Below, piece by piece: positions 1-7,859 of a stretch of 64,000 nucleotides of DNA. Under the pieces are notes generated by a model. The model saw only the letters and a list, made by a program, of their open reading frames with translations. It did not search any database and was not told where the DNA came from. The stretch's first letter is position 1. Each line of letters starts with the position of its first letter. The stretch is from Sporocytophaga sp. (GTDB lineage Bacteria > Bacteroidota > Bacteroidia > Cytophagales > Cytophagaceae). The position numbers and the translations under genes are program-made. The stretch is from contig NZ_JAGHZZ010000009.1 in NCBI RefSeq assembly GCF_017745095.1, forward strand, positions 1-64,000. Direction: 5' to 3'.

Positions 1-84
1 ACCTGTAAACCTATTTCAGGACGAGACAGAAAGTTTGGCAAATCAATAGACTTGCCATCATTTGTGGACTTAAGTTAAATAAAC

Positions 85-362
85 TTAAGCCAGGATGCTG
101 AATATTTGTTCCAGCTTGTATTCCGGAGCAAAATGAAGTACACTAAGTTTATCATAAAAGAAATTTGTTTATCTCTAAGGTAAAGATATAAAACCCTGAT
201 GCGCTCAAGAGTATTACAGGATGGACAAACAGCATTTTGTCTTTTTATATTTCCGTGTGGAAGAAATTTTGTAAAACTCTTATTGCAGCAAACACATGTT
301 ACGTTTGATCCTGAATAAAAAAAATTCTTATATAAAATTTTGTATGATGAAGTTTTATCCAC
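85..362 (-). pseudogene. Frameshifted remnant of a zinc-ribbon SAM methyltransferase
   Basis: The reading frame starts at a GTG (complement 360-362) behind an AAGGA-like sequence. Its first 65 residues carry two CxxC pairs (C23/C26 and C46/C49) and the phrases KFLPHG and CPSCNTLERIRVLYLYL. This pattern is typical of the N-terminal zinc ribbon of a class I methyltransferase group. The family normally continues with a motif like LHxAPE. That motif is present, as DKLSVLHFAPEYKLEQIF, but in another frame, entered by a one-base shift near 155-170, and it ends at a stop at 85-87. The SAM-binding domain is therefore lost. An inverted repeat, CTTAAGTT-AAATA-AACTTAAG (69-89), lies at the break. A sequencing error could explain the shift but not the early stop. 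Confidence 0.6.
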
Positions 363-505
363 GTCCTTTCGGAAAGGATGGATTTATAGATCGTCTTTAC
401 TATTTGCAACATTGAATAGGGCAAGAATTGAATCGTTAAGTTAAAGGATAGTTTATCAAAAACGAAGCATTAAATTTTCATGCCCAATTTTAGTAGTAGA
501 AATTT

Positions 506-856
506 TTAGTTTTGACACCTTATAATATCTTTTATAATTGGTGCAGCCAAATTAGGCACAAGATAGTCTGTAAAGTAGCTCCCACTGCTACTCTTTTGCT
601 TTGAGCTTCTGTGTGTACTTCTGTATGAATATTTTGAAGTATAGTTCCGGTAAGGCTTCCCCTGAAGATTTTTTTTGAGAGGAGCAGCATTGTATTGTTG
701 ATTTTTATAAGCAAAACCTTCAAATCTGTTTTTCCTTGAGTTTAAAAAGTCGTATTGACTTTTTATAAAATAATTGTCGCCCGATGTCTGAGCTTTGAGA
801 TTGAGCATAGCCAGCAAAAATAAGCTTGTAAAAATAATAGTTACAATTTTCTTCAT
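506..856 (-). CDS. Small secreted basic protein of unknown function
   Basis: The protein has 116 residues. Residues 1-22 form a clear Sec signal peptide: two lysines, a hydrophobic core and a cleavage-like site after LKA. The mature part of about 94 residues is rich in Lys, Arg, Ser, Tyr and Asn, with a serine/lysine stretch near residues 75-92 (HRSSKQKSSSGS). I do not recognise a family. It stands alone between a broken methyltransferase and a DUF1802 gene on the same strand. Two downstream stops and the signal peptide make it a believable gene. It is most likely periplasmic or outer-membrane associated; no function can be assigned. Confidence 0.6.
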   Translation of the reverse strand: MKKIVTIIFTSLFLLAMLNLKAQTSGDNYFIKSQYDFLNSRKNRFEGFAYKNQQYNAAPLKKNLQGKPYRNYTSKYSYRSTHRSSKQKSSSGSYFTDYLVPNLAAPIIKDIIRCQN

Positions 857-936
857 TTTTGTAAAAGTGTAAAGATATAAGTATAAGTCCTTTTTTGTTA
901 AAAGGTTACAAGCTCGACAAATGATTTCCTAAACTC

Positions 937-1449
937 TTAACGGATCATTTTATTTATTACAGGCTTCCCTTCCAGATTAAAATCTCCTTCCAGATCTACC
1001 CATGACTTGCAGCCTCCATATTCCGGAAGTATTTCAATAGTTTGAGGTTCGTTTAGTTTGTAAATCTGAACGATAAGAAGATGTGCTCTTTTCTCCCATC
1101 TTTCAAAGCGTTCCTTAATGATTGCTTCGCTCCATGCATGGAAAGGAAATAATTTGGCAAGTTTGTCCCACTCAGTTATAATCCTGCTGTCCGCAATCTC
1201 AGCAAAATATTCAACCCTAACTTTATCTTGTTCCTTATGAAATTTTTCTGGATCAAAACCTTCAAACCAATCGCTTTTTACTAAGTCTTTTGCCTGATGG
1301 AAGAGGGTGGGGAACAATAAGAATTTTTTTGTTTTAATTTCAAAATCAGAACCTTCTTCATGAATACCTCCTTTTCGGATGATGATGTTCTGTTTGCCTG
1401 TTCCTAAGGCTTCCACTATATATGACCATTCTTTAAATGCAGGAGTCAT
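937..1449 (-). CDS. DUF1802 family protein
   Basis: The protein has 170 residues. The N-terminal pattern AFKEWSYIVEALGTGKQNIIIRKGGI, followed by LFPTLFHQ, is the signature of DUF1802, a cytosolic family of unknown biochemistry found in bacteria and archaea. The ATG at 1449 gives the usual family start immediately before AFKEW, and the length is normal for the family. The gene is monocistronic as far as can be seen, with about 165 bp of AT-rich sequence between it and the divergent FAD oxidoreductase. The family name is firm; the role is unknown. Confidence 0.85.
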   Translation of the reverse strand: MTPAFKEWSYIVEALGTGKQNIIIRKGGIHEEGSDFEIKTKKFLLFPTLFHQAKDLVKSDWFEGFDPEKFHKEQDKVRVEYFAEIADSRIITEWDKLAKLFPFHAWSEAIIKERFERWEKRAHLLIVQIYKLNEPQTIEILPEYGGCKSWVDLEGDFNLEGKPVINKMIR

Positions 1450-1613
1450 GATTTTAACTTTGTAATATGTTATAAAAACTTAAGCATTAATTGGTAATCG
1501 TTCTGTAATGCTGGAATAAAAATAATAGAGGAAATTCAGATTTAAGTATTTTTATTCCCTAATTTATTTTTGAAATTGTAAGTTTATTACATTAACACCT
1601 GTTCATCAAAACA

Positions 1614-2729
1614 TTGAAAGATATCATAATCATAGGTGGAGGCCTTGGTGGGCTCATTACTTCCATTTGCCTTGCAGATAAGGGATATGATGTTTTAGTG
1701 ATAGAAAAGAAAGAATATCCCTTTCATAAAGTTTGCGGAGAATACATCTCTAATGAAGTAAAACCTTTTTTGAGCTCAATAGGATTAAAAATTGCCGACC
1801 TTGGCCCTTCAGAAATTAAAAGACTAAAAGTTACTTCTCCGCTTGGTGCGGAAGTAAACATGCAGCTTGACCTTGGGGGATTCGGACTCAGTCGTTATGC
1901 ACTTGATTATGCTTTATATACACTTGCAAAATCAAAAGGAGTAAGTTTTGTCTTAAAAAGGCAGGTTGAAGATGTGAACTTTGAAAACGACATCTTCAAC
2001 GTAAAACTGCAGGATGGCTCAGAGTATTATTCCCATATTGTCGTGGGTAGTTTTGGAAAAAGATCAAACCTTGACAGGCAACTCAATCGCAGATTTTTCT
2101 TTAAAAGGTCTCCTTACATTGGTGTGAAATACCATATCAGGACGGAATTCCCTAACGATCTGATCGCTTTGCATAACTTTAAAGATGGTTACTGTGGTAT
2201 ATCAAAAATTGAAGATAATAAATATTGTCTATGTTATCTGAGCTCAAAAAGTAATCTGAAAGATCATGGAAATATTGAAGAGATGGAGAAAGAAGTACTT
2301 TTCAGGAACAAGCATTTAAAGTACATTTTTGAGCACTCTGATTTTCTATATAAAAAGCCAGAAGTAATAAATGAAATCAGCTTTGAAAGAAAAGAAGCTG
2401 TATCCAATCATCTTTTGTTTTGCGGAGATGCAGCTGGTATGATCTCTCCCCTTTGCGGCAATGGAATGGCTATGGCTATACATTCTTCAAAGATCTTATC
2501 AGAACTTATCTCCACACATTTTGTAAAATCATCTTTAAACAGACAGCTTTTGGAAGATCAATATTCACAAAGGTGGAATGAATTATTTTCAACCAGATTG
2601 TTTGTTGGGAGCCAAATACAAAAATTATTCGGGCAGGACCTGATGACAGAGTTTTCTTTGAGATTCCTGAATACAGCAAAGCCTGTTTTAAGGCAACTTA
2701 TAAAAATGACTCACGGTGACCCATTCTAG
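1614..2729 (+). CDS. FAD-dependent oxidoreductase of the type III PKS locus
   Basis: The protein has 371 residues. A Rossmann dinucleotide fold sits at the very N terminus (IIIIGGGLGGL, residues 4-14), followed by HKVCGEYIS (38-46), the substrate/FAD motif of the geranylgeranyl-reductase/aromatic-hydroxylase flavoproteins. A second FAD motif, LLFCGDAAGMISPLCGNGMA, lies near residues 268-287. The TTG start at 1614 leaves only three residues before the first strand, so it is probably correct. Beside a type III polyketide synthase such an enzyme usually hydroxylates a phenolic ring to a quinol/quinone (compare SrsC next to SrsA in Streptomyces). Reduction of a prenyl chain is the alternative. 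Its last 4 bp overlap the convergent UbiA gene. Family confident; substrate inferred. Confidence 0.85.
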   Translation: MKDIIIIGGGLGGLITSICLADKGYDVLVIEKKEYPFHKVCGEYISNEVKPFLSSIGLKIADLGPSEIKRLKVTSPLGAEVNMQLDLGGFGLSRYALDYALYTLAKSKGVSFVLKRQVEDVNFENDIFNVKLQDGSEYYSHIVVGSFGKRSNLDRQLNRRFFFKRSPYIGVKYHIRTEFPNDLIALHNFKDGYCGISKIEDNKYCLCYLSSKSNLKDHGNIEEMEKEVLFRNKHLKYIFEHSDFLYKKPEVINEISFERKEAVSNHLLFCGDAAGMISPLCGNGMAMAIHSSKILSELISTHFVKSSLNRQLLEDQYSQRWNELFSTRLFVGSQIQKLFGQDLMTEFSLRFLNTAKPVLRQLIKMTHGDPF

Positions 2730-3601
2730 GTATACTTAAGAACGGTAAGGAAGATAAAGAAAGCTATAAATCCTAGAGAGGACAGCATATTCAGTGTCAT
2801 AGTTGATTTGAAATTTGCAGCATTTTCATCCTTTAATACTCTTATAAACCATAGGAGAAAGTAAACCAGAGTGGGCATCATAAATAAAGGAAAAGCGTAA
2901 AGAGCAACTAAAAGATTTTTTGCGATGAAATAATATACAAATCCACCAGAACCAATTGTAAAGACCAACGCTGTCCAGATGAAAGTACCTCTGATTCCAA
3001 GCATTCTGCTAAATGTTTGATCTCCTCTTCTACCATCTTCATTATGCTGATATACTTGAGTCATAGGGTATGATCCCAAAAGGATCAAAGTACAAAGAGA
3101 AGCCGGAAGAATAAGATCATAAAAATTGACATCTGAATATGTCAGTCCGTTAATCGCTAAATAAGACATCAGATAAGTCCAGAGGCCCTGAAAGAAAGAA
3201 ACGACAAGAAGTCCTCCTATTGGATATTTCTTCAATCTTGTAGAAGGATGACTATATGCCTTACTTGCCATTGCGATAATAAAGACCATTAGGGCAAATT
3301 GCCACCCTATAATAAATGAAAGGCCAATCGCTATAAACTCAAATAGTAATGATGTAAAATACAACTCTTTTGAAACAGGGGGAGGATTTTCGATGCCTCC
3401 TATACTTTCTTCATCTTTGTCAAAATAACTATTGTAACCATTGCTTGAGGGATAAAAAAAGAGGTGAATTATAATGAATGAAAGAATCAAATAAGGTATA
3501 TTGGGATTCGGTGATTGGCTTAAAGCAAAGATAAAGAAAGGCATCAAAAAAATTGAGAAGGGAATTCTCAAGTGAATTAATGTTGATTTTTGAATCATCA
3601 T
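2726..3601 (-). CDS. UbiA-family membrane prenyltransferase
   Basis: A polytopic membrane protein of about 291 residues (298 if the TTG at 3622 is used; I prefer the ATGATG at 3596-3601). Two acidic motifs mark it as UbiA-type. The first is NSYFDKDEES in the loop after the second helix, a variant of NDxxDxxxD. The second is YQHNEDGRRGDQTFS, matching the second Asp-rich motif. UbiA enzymes move an isoprenoid chain from its diphosphate onto an aromatic or other acceptor within the membrane. The gene is convergent with the FAD oxidoreductase (4 bp overlap) and divergent from the polyketide synthase, which suggests it prenylates the polyketide product. The variant first motif (Ser and Glu in place of two Asp) leaves donor choice uncertain. 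Confidence 0.85.
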   Translation of the reverse strand: MMIQKSTLIHLRIPFSIFLMPFFIFALSQSPNPNIPYLILSFIIIHLFFYPSSNGYNSYFDKDEESIGGIENPPPVSKELYFTSLLFEFIAIGLSFIIGWQFALMVFIIAMASKAYSHPSTRLKKYPIGGLLVVSFFQGLWTYLMSYLAINGLTYSDVNFYDLILPASLCTLILLGSYPMTQVYQHNEDGRRGDQTFSRMLGIRGTFIWTALVFTIGSGGFVYYFIAKNLLVALYAFPLFMMPTLVYFLLWFIRVLKDENAANFKSTMTLNMLSSLGFIAFFIFLTVLKYT

Positions 3602-3648
3602 TGTTTTAAGAGTTTTTAACAAGATAGATAAAATTTTGTTTCTAAGGA

Positions 3649-4809
3649 ATGAAAAGTTTCATTACAGCGATAGGTACTGCAAATCCCGCATATGGTTTTC
3701 CGCAATTAAAGATAGCGGAGTTCATGTCGGATGCTGTTTCCATGAATGAGGAGGAAAGACAAAGGTTATTTACCTTGTATCGTGCTTCTGGCATAAGACA
3801 TAGATACTCGGTCTTACCTGACTTTGGGACTGCATTTAAGTATTCTGATTTTTTCAAACCAGGAGATAAAGCCCTTATGCCATCTGTGTCTGAAAGGATG
3901 GCTCTTTATAAACAAGAGGCGCTTCCTCTGAGTATCGCTGCAATTGAGAACTGTTTGGATCAATTAGGATCTTTTTCCAAAGATAAAATCACTCATCTTA
4001 TTACTGTTTCATGCACTGGTATGTATGCTCCAGGTCTTGATCTTGATATTGTTCAGTCTCTTGGCTTATCTCATTCAGTGAACAGAACATGTGTCAACTT
4101 TATGGGATGTTATGCTGCATTCTCTGGGATGAAAGTTGCGGACGCTATTTGTAAAGCGGACAAAAATGCTGTTGTATTAATGGTTTGTGTTGAACTTTGT
4201 ACCATTCATTATCAGAAGAGTATGAATTGGGATCACATTCTCTCTAATGCTATATTCGGGGATGGAGCGGCAGCGGTGATTGTTCAGGCTGAAAAATCCA
4301 GCGCACTAGCCTTGAGTCCGGAGTTGTTTTATTGTGATTTACTACCGGAAGGTCGCAAAGACATGGCCTGGTCTATAGCTGACTTTGGCTTCGAAATGAC
4401 TTTATCTTCTTATGTTCCTTCAATGATAAAAAGTGGGATAAAAGAGTTAACAAACAATTTGCTATCAAAGCTTAGTTATAAAGTTGATGAAATAGATTAT
4501 TTCGCTGTTCACCCTGGAGGAAAGAAGATACTGGAAGTAATAAAGGATGAGTTGGAAATTAAGAAGGAAAAATGTCAACAGAGTTTTGACGTGCTTGCTG
4601 ATTATGGGAATATGTCTTCGCCATCGGTACTTTTTGTTTTGAAAAAGATTATGCAGGATTTACAAAACGATCTTTCCTCTAAAAGAATTTTATCATTTGC
4701 ATTTGGTCCTGGACTTACAATGGAATCAATGGTTTTGGAAGTTGTCCCATCAGAATTTACCAAAGCCCTTGAAGATGATAAGGAGTTTATCAATATAGAA
4801 GCAGTATGA
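3649..4809 (+). CDS. Type III polyketide synthase (chalcone/stilbene synthase-like)
   Basis: The protein has 386 residues, normal for the family. The catalytic triad is visible: nucleophile Cys154 in NFMGCYAAFSG, His288 in YFAVHPGGKK and Asn321 in DYGNMSSPSV. The C-terminal FGPGLTMES loop of the thiolase fold is also present. The enzyme condenses an acyl-CoA starter with malonyl-CoA units and cyclises the chain to resorcinols, pyrones or a naphthalene; which one cannot be told from sequence alone. The gene starts 26-47 bp from the divergent UbiA gene and its stop overlaps the methyltransferase start (ATGA), indicating translational coupling. The neighbours suggest a methylated, hydroxylated and prenylated phenolic lipid. 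Confidence 0.93.
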   Translation: MKSFITAIGTANPAYGFPQLKIAEFMSDAVSMNEEERQRLFTLYRASGIRHRYSVLPDFGTAFKYSDFFKPGDKALMPSVSERMALYKQEALPLSIAAIENCLDQLGSFSKDKITHLITVSCTGMYAPGLDLDIVQSLGLSHSVNRTCVNFMGCYAAFSGMKVADAICKADKNAVVLMVCVELCTIHYQKSMNWDHILSNAIFGDGAAAVIVQAEKSSALALSPELFYCDLLPEGRKDMAWSIADFGFEMTLSSYVPSMIKSGIKELTNNLLSKLSYKVDEIDYFAVHPGGKKILEVIKDELEIKKEKCQQSFDVLADYGNMSSPSVLFVLKKIMQDLQNDLSSKRILSFAFGPGLTMESMVLEVVPSEFTKALEDDKEFINIEAV

Positions 4810-5525
4810 GTCGTTTTTTGCAAAGATCAGCAGACCCTGAAATTATGGACGACCTGGAGTTCGAAGGGGAGGTTCTTGGCCAAACGTTAGATGAAATTGA
4901 ATTTATAAATAAATGGTTAGGGGGTAATGCAGTAACGTTGGATGCTGTTAAAAGGGTTATTAAGGAAGGTAAGTTGCAAGCTTCAGATAATTCTATAACT
5001 ATTTCTGATCTCGGATGCGGTGGAGGAGAAATGCTTTCACTCATTTATAAATGGGCACAGTCAAAAAGTATAAAAGTAAACCTTATTGGCATTGATGCTA
5101 ACGACTATGTGGTGAATCATGCAGCAAAAAAAGTTCCTTTAAATAACAGTATATCATTTAAAAAATTTAATGTGCTGGATAAGGATTTCAGAAATGAATT
5201 ATTTGATATAAGCACTTGTACACTTTTTTGTCATCATTTTGAAGATGATGTTTTTGTAGATTTTTTAAAGCAATTGAGGAAACAAACTCGTGTTGCTATC
5301 ATAATTAATGACATTCACAGGCATTGGTTTGCTTATTATTCCATAAAATACCTTACGGGGTTGTTCTCCAAGTCATACATGGTGAAATATGATGCTCAGC
5401 TTTCGGTACTTAGGGCATTCAAGAAAAAGGAACTTGAACTTTTAATTACTAAAGCCGGTTTCGCTAAGTTTGAAATCCGCTGGAAATGGGCGTTTCGTTT
5501 TCAGGTGATTTTGTGGTGTGATTAA
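4806..5525 (+). CDS. Class I SAM-dependent methyltransferase coupled to type III PKS
   Basis: The protein has 239 residues. SAM-binding motif I is SDLGCGGGEML (near residues 60-70) and motif II is the acidic LIGIDAND. A further motif, FDISTCTLFCHHF, follows near residue 138. The ATG overlaps the stop of the polyketide synthase (ATGA), so the two are almost certainly co-translated. By analogy with SrsB/BpsB-type partners of type III PKSs, it would O- or C-methylate the phenolic product. The C-terminal part (residues 165-239) has hydrophobic, aromatic-rich segments (RHWFAYYSIKYLTGLF) that might contact the membrane or a lipid substrate. Methyltransferase assignment firm, substrate inferred. Confidence 0.85.
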   Translation: MSRFLQRSADPEIMDDLEFEGEVLGQTLDEIEFINKWLGGNAVTLDAVKRVIKEGKLQASDNSITISDLGCGGGEMLSLIYKWAQSKSIKVNLIGIDANDYVVNHAAKKVPLNNSISFKKFNVLDKDFRNELFDISTCTLFCHHFEDDVFVDFLKQLRKQTRVAIIINDIHRHWFAYYSIKYLTGLFSKSYMVKYDAQLSVLRAFKKKELELLITKAGFAKFEIRWKWAFRFQVILWCD

Positions 5526-5556
5526 TCTTGTGAGTTAAGATCAATTAACTACGGAA

Positions 5557-6177
5557 TTAGTTTAACCTTCTTTTGAAGCTGCAAAACAAGAAATTTTGCT
5601 TTGTATTAAATGGTGTAATATGATCTTCAGTGATGCACTTCATTTTGTCAAATCCAGCTTCAAGTTCTGCTGTCAATGCTTGTTCATCATACTGTTTTAT
5701 TTCAAGGCCACTGCACTTTGTTGGTCCATCTGTTGAAAAAGTTCCTATAGCTATGTAGCCAGATACACTTTGCTTTACAGTTTCCAGATAATGGGCAATT
5801 TGATCTTTTGTTGTGAGGAAATGAAAGGTTGCTCTATCATGCCAGATGTCGTAGTTTGAAGTAGGCTTAAATTCTGTTATATCACTTACAATCCAGGTTA
5901 CCTTGTCGGCTTTGTCACCCAAGCGATTTTTTGCTTTGTCAAGGGCATTTTTAGAAATGTCAAGAACTGTTATGTTTTCATAACCTTCGTCAAGAAGGTG
6001 ATCCACTAGTTTACTATCTCCACCGCCAATATCAATAATTTTCGCATTCTTAGACAGACCAAATGAATGAATAAAGTTCAATGAAGTGGAGGGAACATCT
6101 TGAGTCCAACTTACCTGGTCAGGAGTTTTCGTTGCATAGACTGTTTCCCAATGTTTTTTATTTGTCTGATTTTCCAT
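5557..6177 (-). CDS. Class I SAM-dependent methyltransferase (unknown substrate)
   Basis: The protein has 206 residues. It begins with KKHWETVYATKTPDQVSW, a common N terminus of a small-methyltransferase group in Bacteroidota. SAM motif I is IIDIGGGDSKLVDHLL (near residues 47-62), then ITVLDIS (motif II) and YDIWHDRATFHFL (post-II/motif IV). It is cytosolic, with no membrane segment. It is convergent with the PKS-linked methyltransferase but belongs to a different subgroup, and I see no reason to place it in the same pathway. The substrate is unknown. Confidence 0.85.
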   Translation of the reverse strand: MENQTNKKHWETVYATKTPDQVSWTQDVPSTSLNFIHSFGLSKNAKIIDIGGGDSKLVDHLLDEGYENITVLDISKNALDKAKNRLGDKADKVTWIVSDITEFKPTSNYDIWHDRATFHFLTTKDQIAHYLETVKQSVSGYIAIGTFSTDGPTKCSGLEIKQYDEQALTAELEAGFDKMKCITEDHITPFNTKQNFLFCSFKRRLN

Positions 6178-6334
6178 AATAAGTGCTATTTAGATAGGAA
6201 TATTTAGGTTCGTTCCGTTGTATTACCACTTATTTACAACAGATTGAATATAGTTTCAATTCTTCCTTAGGAGAAATTGCACCTATTTATTTTGATCTTG
6301 GTTGATTTATTAAGGAACCAAAGGGAAAGATCTT

Positions 6335-6511
6335 ATGAGCAAGGTACATTTTATAGTTGGATTAATTGGTATCGTTGTACTCATCGTTGCGGGTGCTGCA
6401 ACTGGTATAGTAAAAATAGGTGAAGCCGCGATTATTGGTGTTCTCGTATTCGCAGCTTCTCCTTTTATTTTCAAATTTGTGCAAGCAACCAGAAAGCACG
6501 ACGAGCGCTGA
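6335..6511 (+). CDS. Small two-helix membrane protein, 58 aa
   Basis: A reading frame of 59 codons from ATG 6335 to TGA 6511, starting MSKVHFIVGLIGIVVL. Residues 5-26 and 31-50 are two hydrophobic helices separated by a short Lys/Glu-containing turn, and the C terminus is charged (ATRKHDER). A purine-rich sequence, AAGGGAAAGA, lies 5 bp before the ATG, a better ribosome site than most genes here have. It lies alone between two minus-strand genes. No family recognised; probably an inner-membrane protein. Confidence 0.55.
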   Translation: MSKVHFIVGLIGIVVLIVAGAATGIVKIGEAAIIGVLVFAASPFIFKFVQATRKHDER

Positions 6512-6536
6512 CTATCTGTAAAAAAGTTATTCTATT

Positions 6537-7859
6537 TTATTGAAGATCATTCAATAATTGGCCGCTTAACCTTTGCAGCTCAATTTCGGCAGTTTTTGCT
6601 GTAAATTGGGCTGAAAGAAGGTTGTTTTCTGCATCGGTAAGTTTTTGCTGGGTAATTCGAAGATCTATATCATTTATATTACCTAGTTTATATCTGCCCA
6701 CTGCAATATTTAAGTCTTTACGTGCTACTTCAACATTTCCAACCTGAATATTTACAAGTTGAATGCTTGTGAGGTAATTGTTATAGTATTTATACAAGTC
6801 ATTTTTAAGAGATAATTTTGTGTCTTCATACAGAGATGTATTTGATTTATATTGAACCTTTGCATTCTGAACATTCAAGGACGTGACACTTCCATTGAAG
6901 ATGTTCATGCTTGCCGTTACCCCGTATGTTAAACCATTGGATTGGTTCAAACGTGCTGGGCTCACTGGGTTTTGGGTTTTTGTATAGTTGTATCCTCCAA
7001 ACACTCCAATTATCGGTAAATATTGGCTACGGAAAGATTCTATATCATATCTGGCAATATTGGCATTTGCTCTGGATGTTAGTAACATTGCATTTTGACT
7101 CTCTAACTTCTCATTAAGATCATTAAAATCAAGCTTTGCATTAATTGGTATTTCTGGCCTTACTTCAAATGCCGTAGTAATTTCACGTGCAAGAAGCCGG
7201 TTAAGATCTGCTTTGGCATTACGGATTAGGGCCGCTTGTTGTAGAAGCCTTGTACTGTCGGCATTTGCATCCACCATTGCCTGATAAATTGCCTGCTCGG
7301 ATCCGGTTCCTATACTTTTCATGCTTTGGGCCAGCTTAAGTCTTTGCAGTGAAAGGCCGATAGCTTCTTGAATCACATACATCATCTTTTGTTGCTGTAC
7401 AATTGAGTAATATGTATTAATGATGTTTGCGACTGTTACTTCAATATCCATACGAGCTTTTGTCTGTCCGGCTCTTTCAAGTTCCTGAAGTTTATTCTTT
7501 GTAATAAACATGTTGAAGCCATCGAATATGGTCCAGTTGACAAGGGCATTAGCAGATATGCTTTTGGGTTTAAGACCGGTTACATCTTTTGCAGGTGTAG
7601 GTGGCTGATATTCTACGTGAGTATTCACAAGGTTGCCGGTATTATTAAAGTTTAAGTCAACCGTAGGTAAAAATCCAGCATTCCCAAGAGTATTGCTATT
7701 TTCTGCTATCTTCTGATTATTCCTTGCAATTATTATGGAATAGTTATTTTCAAGCCCTGTTTCAATAGCTTTTTCAAGTGTCAAAGTATCCTGACAAAAA
7801 GCAGTTAAAAAGCTGGCTGTCGATATAACAGCCAGCATAAAAAATTTAATTTTATTCAT
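6537..7859 (-). CDS. TolC-family outer membrane efflux protein
   Basis: The protein has 440 residues. A signal peptide occupies residues 1-22 (cleavage near FLTAFCQ). The repeated long helical hairpins of the outer membrane efflux (OEP) fold follow, with the typical N-terminal phrase LTLEKAIETGLENNYSI and a C-terminal TDAENNLLSAQFTAKTAEIELQRLSG. It forms the outer-membrane exit duct of an RND pump. It is the last gene of the operon: its ATG lies inside the end of the RND gene (8 bp overlap), so it is translationally coupled to the pump. Length and repeat layout are normal. Confidence 0.93.
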   Translation of the reverse strand: MNKIKFFMLAVISTASFLTAFCQDTLTLEKAIETGLENNYSIIIARNNQKIAENSNTLGNAGFLPTVDLNFNNTGNLVNTHVEYQPPTPAKDVTGLKPKSISANALVNWTIFDGFNMFITKNKLQELERAGQTKARMDIEVTVANIINTYYSIVQQQKMMYVIQEAIGLSLQRLKLAQSMKSIGTGSEQAIYQAMVDANADSTRLLQQAALIRNAKADLNRLLAREITTAFEVRPEIPINAKLDFNDLNEKLESQNAMLLTSRANANIARYDIESFRSQYLPIIGVFGGYNYTKTQNPVSPARLNQSNGLTYGVTASMNIFNGSVTSLNVQNAKVQYKSNTSLYEDTKLSLKNDLYKYYNNYLTSIQLVNIQVGNVEVARKDLNIAVGRYKLGNINDIDLRITQQKLTDAENNLLSAQFTAKTAEIELQRLSGQLLNDLQ

